Shown here piece by piece: positions 25,124 to 28,391 of a stretch of DNA of 28,391 nt. The notes under the pieces are model-generated. The model had not been told where the DNA came from, searched no databases, and saw only the letters and a list, made by a program, of their open reading frames with translations. How positions within the stretch are numbered: the first letter of the stretch is position 1; the number at the start of each line of letters is the position of its first letter. The position numbers and the translations under genes are program-made. This DNA comes from an uncultured bacterium (GTDB taxonomy: Bacteria; CAIJMQ01): assembly GCA_903821905.1 (NCBI GenBank), contig CAIJMQ010000111.1, positions 1 to 28,391 on the forward strand, in the 5' to 3' direction.

Positions 25124-26581
25124 ATGAAATTGACTTTGAAGGTTTTAGTTGTACTGCAAATCCTTACCTGTTTTTGGAATGAAGGAGCATTTGCAGGAGT
25201 TGGAGAAAAAGTTCAATCTGAAAATCTTTCTAAAAGCCAGGGAATAATTACCAAAGCTGATAGCTTCAATTCTTCGATTCAGCTTTTAGATAAAAAGATG
25301 ACAAAGATTATCTTTAAGGAAACAACTATTAACGGGAAAGATATTCCTTCTTCTGAAATTGTATCTGTGACTATTTATAGGCTGGGAGATAGATATGCAA
25401 GGGTAGAAACCAGCGTTCCTTCTTTAAAATTTCCTTTGGTTATGATTATTAAGGAGCCCGATGGATGGATGGTTGACCTTTATAATAAAAAAGCTCTACA
25501 TATGGTTGATCCAGATCTTACGGCTAAAGTACAATTCCCGATAACATATGCTTTTTCAGAACTTGAATTTGGAAATGAATTTGATTTTATGAAAGCTAAA
25601 AAAGCGGCTAAGTCATCTATTAAATTAGAGGCAAAAGAATATGATTTGCTTTCTGTAGAGATGTATGGTGTTAAGATAGAATTAATTTGCGAAAAGGACA
25701 AACAACTTCCTCACTTAATAAGATTCTTAGAAGCAGGCAAAATTGTTAGTTCATTCCTTTATGATGAATATAAGTTGGACTTAGAACCCGATTTGTCTCT
25801 TTTGGAAGTTTCCCAAGACCTTACTACAACTGAAGCCTCTTCTTCAGAACCCATAGAAAACATGACATCAGCAAAACACCAGAAAGATAAAGTATCAACT
25901 GAAGCAAAAGCATGGGCTTTGGGTTGTGCGGCGGTACCGACTGAAACAACTAACGAGCGACATGATTTGCTAGCATCATGCAAGATAGACGAAAAAAATA
26001 TAGAGAACGATAGAGAATCTCTGGAGGACTGGTGGGGGATATCTGGACGATTGAGTTTTTTTGAGCAAATTGATGGGCTTGATAAGGGGGGGCATAGTAA
26101 AGCATTCTACAATTGGGCAGAAAAAATTGCGTATTTGAGTGAACAAGGATATGAAAAACTTCTGGAAGACAATAAAGATAAAGCACAAACACTTAACGAG
26201 ATAAAAGTTGTGAAGGAATATTACAAAGAGATAGGAGAAAAGTATCTCCTTGGGTGGGATTATGCTAGGTATATTAATCTTTGCAGAATGGCATATGTTG
26301 TTGGCTATATTACTGAAGAGGAAGCGTGGCAAATGATAATGCCTATTGCAGAAATGCTCCAGAAGACTTTTGATTCATGGGAAGATTTGGGGAAAAACTA
26401 TATTATCGGACGAAAATTTTGGTCGCGTGAACAAACTGAAAAAAATGGCTATATGTATGAAGATGCTTATCAAAGATTGATTGATATGCCTTCAAGTCCA
26501 TGGAATAAATATCAATGGAATATGGATTTGCGTGGAACCATAGTTTCTGACACTGGAATAAAGGTGCAATCAAAACAATAA
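25124..26581 (+). CDS. secreted LolA-like plus DUF1266 protein, function unknown
   Basis: This 485-residue protein has a signal peptide (1-24, cleaved after AFA). Residues about 35-225 are rich in beta strands, with a LolA/outer-membrane-lipoprotein-sorting flavour (VTIYRLGDRYARVE, IIKEPDGWMVDLYNKKALH, SSFLYDEYKLD). A polar linker follows. Residues about 258-435 match DUF1266: AKAWALGCAAV, LEDWWGISGR, GWDYARYINLCRMAYVVGYI, EEEAWQMIMPIA and SWEDLGKNYIIGRKFW. DUF1266 proteins, such as E. coli YbeU, are of unknown function and usually cytoplasmic, so an exported fusion with a LolA-like domain is unusual. A consensus promoter precedes it, and the beta-helix gene follows 18 bases later. The DUF1266 call is firm; the N-terminal fold is tentative. 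Confidence 0.8.
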   Translation: MKLTLKVLVVLQILTCFWNEGAFAGVGEKVQSENLSKSQGIITKADSFNSSIQLLDKKMTKIIFKETTINGKDIPSSEIVSVTIYRLGDRYARVETSVPSLKFPLVMIIKEPDGWMVDLYNKKALHMVDPDLTAKVQFPITYAFSELEFGNEFDFMKAKKAAKSSIKLEAKEYDLLSVEMYGVKIELICEKDKQLPHLIRFLEAGKIVSSFLYDEYKLDLEPDLSLLEVSQDLTTTEASSSEPIENMTSAKHQKDKVSTEAKAWALGCAAVPTETTNERHDLLASCKIDEKNIENDRESLEDWWGISGRLSFFEQIDGLDKGGHSKAFYNWAEKIAYLSEQGYEKLLEDNKDKAQTLNEIKVVKEYYKEIGEKYLLGWDYARYINLCRMAYVVGYITEEEAWQMIMPIAEMLQKTFDSWEDLGKNYIIGRKFWSREQTEKNGYMYEDAYQRLIDMPSSPWNKYQWNMDLRGTIVSDTGIKVQSKQ

Positions 26582-26599
26582 TAAAACATAGGATAAAGT

Positions 26600-28108
26600 G
26601 TGAATAAATTCAGAGCAATAATCCCTTGCATAATAATGACAGCTTTAATTTTGGGTTTTTTCCTTGATTCACAGGCAGCAAACGAACTAATTGTGCCTGA
26701 TCAGTATAATACTATTCAGCAAGCTATTGACCAAGCAATGGCAGGAGATACAGTGTTTGTTAAAAGTGGTTTTTACAATGAATCCCTTCGTCTCAAGGAT
26801 GGTATTGGACTTATCGGCGAGGGAATGGATGTAGTAACAATTCAAGGTCATTATGGTGAAAATGTAATCTTTGCCCAAAATTGTAATAGCAGCTCTATCT
26901 CTGGTTTTACATTGGAACAAGAGGAGAATGCAGATACTCAATCGCGACTATCAGGTGTAAGTGTTGAAGGAGGAGCCGTAAAAGTTACAGAATGTAAAAT
27001 TAGAAATATCACTGGTTATGGTATAGTTTTTTATCGTGGTGCAAGAGGTGCAATAGAAAATAATATTTGTGAGGGCAATAAAAAAGGTGGTATTTATATA
27101 AGCGAAGAAGGAACAAATATAACGGTGAAAAATAATCAGTGTCACAATAATGGAGAAAATGAATATAGCGGTATATGTTTTTACAATGGAGCCTGTGGGA
27201 CAGTTTTTGATAATGTATGCGAAAGAAATGGAGGTGGAATCAGAGTGGCTGGGCAGGGAACAAATGTTACAGTAAAGAATAACCGTTGTATAGAAAACAA
27301 AGTAAATGGAATATGGATTGCCGACAAATCAATAGGAATAGTAGAAAAGAATACATGCGAAGGAAATGGGAATAATGGTATAACTGTAATTGATGCAGGT
27401 ACAAGCGCAGTTATAACAGAAAACCAGTGCAAGATGAACAAGGGAACAGGAATATTCTTTCAGTATGATGTGCTCAATATTCTTGCGGATGGGAATATAT
27501 GCGAGCAGAATCAAAATTCTGGAATTTCTGTATATAAAACGAAGAGTTTAGTGAGTCTCAGTAACAATATATGTCAAGATAATTATTCTTATGGTATTAA
27601 AATTGACCAGACAGGAGAAGTTATAGCAGAAAATAATACTTGTGAGGAAAATGGAAAAAGTGGCATATTAGTATGGGGAGGGAGTAATGCGGTGAACTTG
27701 AAAAACAATACTTGCAATGACAATTGTACTTATGGAATATGGTTTTATGGAGATGCGAAAGGTATGGCTGAAAAGAATGTGTGTGAACGAAATAGTTATC
27801 CTGGGATTTCTGTTGAAGGTAAAGAGGTAATAGTTACGGTAAAGAATAATAAATGCAGTGGGAACTATCCTTCAGGAATAGTTTTCAGTCAAGGAGCTGG
27901 AGGTAAAGCAGAGAATAACATATGTGAAAATAATCCTTGGAGTGGAATCGCAATACGTGGAGAAGGTACTAATCCCGCATTGACTGCTAATTATTGTGAC
28001 AACAATGGTGTTTGGGGAATTATCTATTGGGCTGGAGCGGAACCGAGTATAACAGAAGGTAATATAACTCAAGGGAATGGTAAAGAGGGAATAAAGAAAA
28101 GAGATTAG
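26600..28108 (+). CDS. secreted right-handed parallel beta-helix protein (NosD/DUF1565-like)
   Basis: This 502-residue protein starts at GTG 26600, with AGGAT just upstream. It has a signal peptide (1 to about 26), then a DUF1565-like cap (YNTIQQAIDQAMAGDTVFVKSGFY). About 15 helix coils follow, each with an N-x-C-x-x-N ladder (NICEGN, NQCHNN, NVCERN, NRCIEN and so on). Coils alternate between two types, GIxFYxGAxGxxENNxC and GIxVxGxGTNVTVKNNxC, implying growth by duplication of a two-coil unit of about 46 residues. Such folds serve as polysaccharide lyases, adhesins or periplasmic scaffolds such as NosD; no catalytic Asp cluster is evident. It lies 18 bases after the LolA-like/DUF1266 gene and is probably in its operon. 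The run of exported Cys is unusual. Confidence 0.9.
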   Translation: MNKFRAIIPCIIMTALILGFFLDSQAANELIVPDQYNTIQQAIDQAMAGDTVFVKSGFYNESLRLKDGIGLIGEGMDVVTIQGHYGENVIFAQNCNSSSISGFTLEQEENADTQSRLSGVSVEGGAVKVTECKIRNITGYGIVFYRGARGAIENNICEGNKKGGIYISEEGTNITVKNNQCHNNGENEYSGICFYNGACGTVFDNVCERNGGGIRVAGQGTNVTVKNNRCIENKVNGIWIADKSIGIVEKNTCEGNGNNGITVIDAGTSAVITENQCKMNKGTGIFFQYDVLNILADGNICEQNQNSGISVYKTKSLVSLSNNICQDNYSYGIKIDQTGEVIAENNTCEENGKSGILVWGGSNAVNLKNNTCNDNCTYGIWFYGDAKGMAEKNVCERNSYPGISVEGKEVIVTVKNNKCSGNYPSGIVFSQGAGGKAENNICENNPWSGIAIRGEGTNPALTANYCDNNGVWGIIYWAGAEPSITEGNITQGNGKEGIKKRD

Positions 28109-28187
28109 CAAAATTAAAAATCGAAAATGTCAAATCTTAATAAAACAATTTCTTTCTCTTAACTCTCAACTGCTATATTAATTCAAC

Positions 28188-28216
28188 TTGTTATTTTTCA
28201 CCTCTCTTGTTAGAAT
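28188..28216 (+). promoter_or_regulatory. promoter-like element near the right edge
   Basis: TTGTTA (28188-28193), a 17-base spacer, then TAGAAT (28211-28216), a 5-of-6 match to the -10 consensus. Transcription would start near 28223, ahead of the ribosome site AGGAAGGG at 28233-28240. The stretch 28109-28187 otherwise holds nothing recognisable. Confidence 0.45.
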
Positions 28217-28246
28217 TGCCCCTTAGAAAAACAGGAAGGGAAAACC

Positions 28247-28312
28247 ATGGAAGAATTAAAACATTTTCAGCAAGGCGCTAATTTGAACTTTAGGAATACA
28301 GACCAGATATGA
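28247..28312 (+). CDS. possible 21-codon ORF
   Basis: The ATG at 28247 follows AGGAAGGG by 6 bases and opens a 21-residue frame starting MEELKHFQQGANLNF. Its stop overlaps the next ATG (ATGA). Good ribosome site and coupling suggest translation, perhaps as a leader; alternatively it is the front of a frameshifted gene continuing at 28309. No family recognised. Confidence 0.35.
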   Translation: MEELKHFQQGANLNFRNTDQI

Positions 28313-28391
28313 CCGAATATAGCTATCAACCCCAACAGAGCCACGAAGAATATATAGTCGACATCAGGTATGAACAAATAATAAAATCTGG
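28309..28391 (+). CDS. start of an unidentified gene, runs off the window
   Basis: An open frame starts at ATG 28309 (MTEYSYQPQQSHEEY, then IVDIRYEQIIKSG) and is still open at the last base. It overlaps the preceding short frame by 4 bases. Only 27 codons are visible, so nothing can be said about function. Confidence 0.4.
   Translation, partial: MTEYSYQPQQSHEEYIVDIRYEQIIKS

Noticed and set aside
26990-28080. CRISPR-like or tandem DNA repeat array
   Set aside because: The periodicity is at protein level within one long reading frame, and the DNA units are diverged, so this is a beta-helix coil repeat.

Overview
The window looks like chromosomal DNA of a moderately AT-rich bacterium with a Gram-negative-type gene set, carrying secreted and periplasmic proteins. 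It is probably from an uncultured lineage: the HppA and KimA-like proteins feel like those of candidate phyla such as Omnitrophota, but this is a guess from style, not a database result. No rRNA, tRNA, transposase, integrase or CRISPR array was seen.

Region 1 (1-10626, + strand) is a compact block of ion and metabolite transport genes. It holds a 5'-truncated membrane pyrophosphatase with the K+-independent H+-pump signature, a KimA-like APC transporter, a DedA membrane protein, a short CstA, a SERCA-like P-type Ca2+ ATPase with every textbook Ca2+ ligand in place, a DUF47 (PhoU-like) protein and a Pit phosphate permease. Several genes overlap by ATGA. The block ends in a hairpin plus T-run.

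Region 2 (10627-13891, + strand) is a single AT-rich gene of 1026 codons. It encodes a SIR2 NADase-like domain, a STAND-type P-loop NTPase, TPR-like repeats and a terminal cold-shock-like OB fold. This resembles Avs5-type antiphage proteins, with an unusual tail. It has its own promoter-like sequence and a probable bidirectional terminator.

Region 3 (13925-20950, - strand) is a kdp operon: a 27-codon membrane peptide, kdpF, kdpA, kdpB, kdpC and a truncated kdpD. KdpD stops just after a degenerate HisKA domain, whose phospho-acceptor His is Leu, and has no ATPase domain. No kdpE is present. Its 3' end runs straight into a damaged second copy of the 3' end of the ABC permease gene that lies on the far side of kdp. 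The kdp block is therefore flanked by direct repeats about 7 kb apart, which is a rearrangement scar.

Region 4 (20951-25037, - strand) is an Fbp/Pot-type ABC importer: binding protein, ATPase and fused double-domain permease.

Region 5 (25038-28391, + strand) holds a strong consensus promoter divergent from the ABC operon, a secreted LolA-like plus DUF1266 protein, a secreted Asn/Cys-rich parallel beta-helix protein, and a small reading frame running off the end.

Functionally, the transporters suggest a cell investing in proton, K+, Ca2+ and phosphate homeostasis. K+ may be taken up by both the KimA-like protein and Kdp. The most notable points are the SIR2-STAND-TPR-CSD gene and the kinase-dead KdpD created or accompanied by the permease-tail rearrangement.
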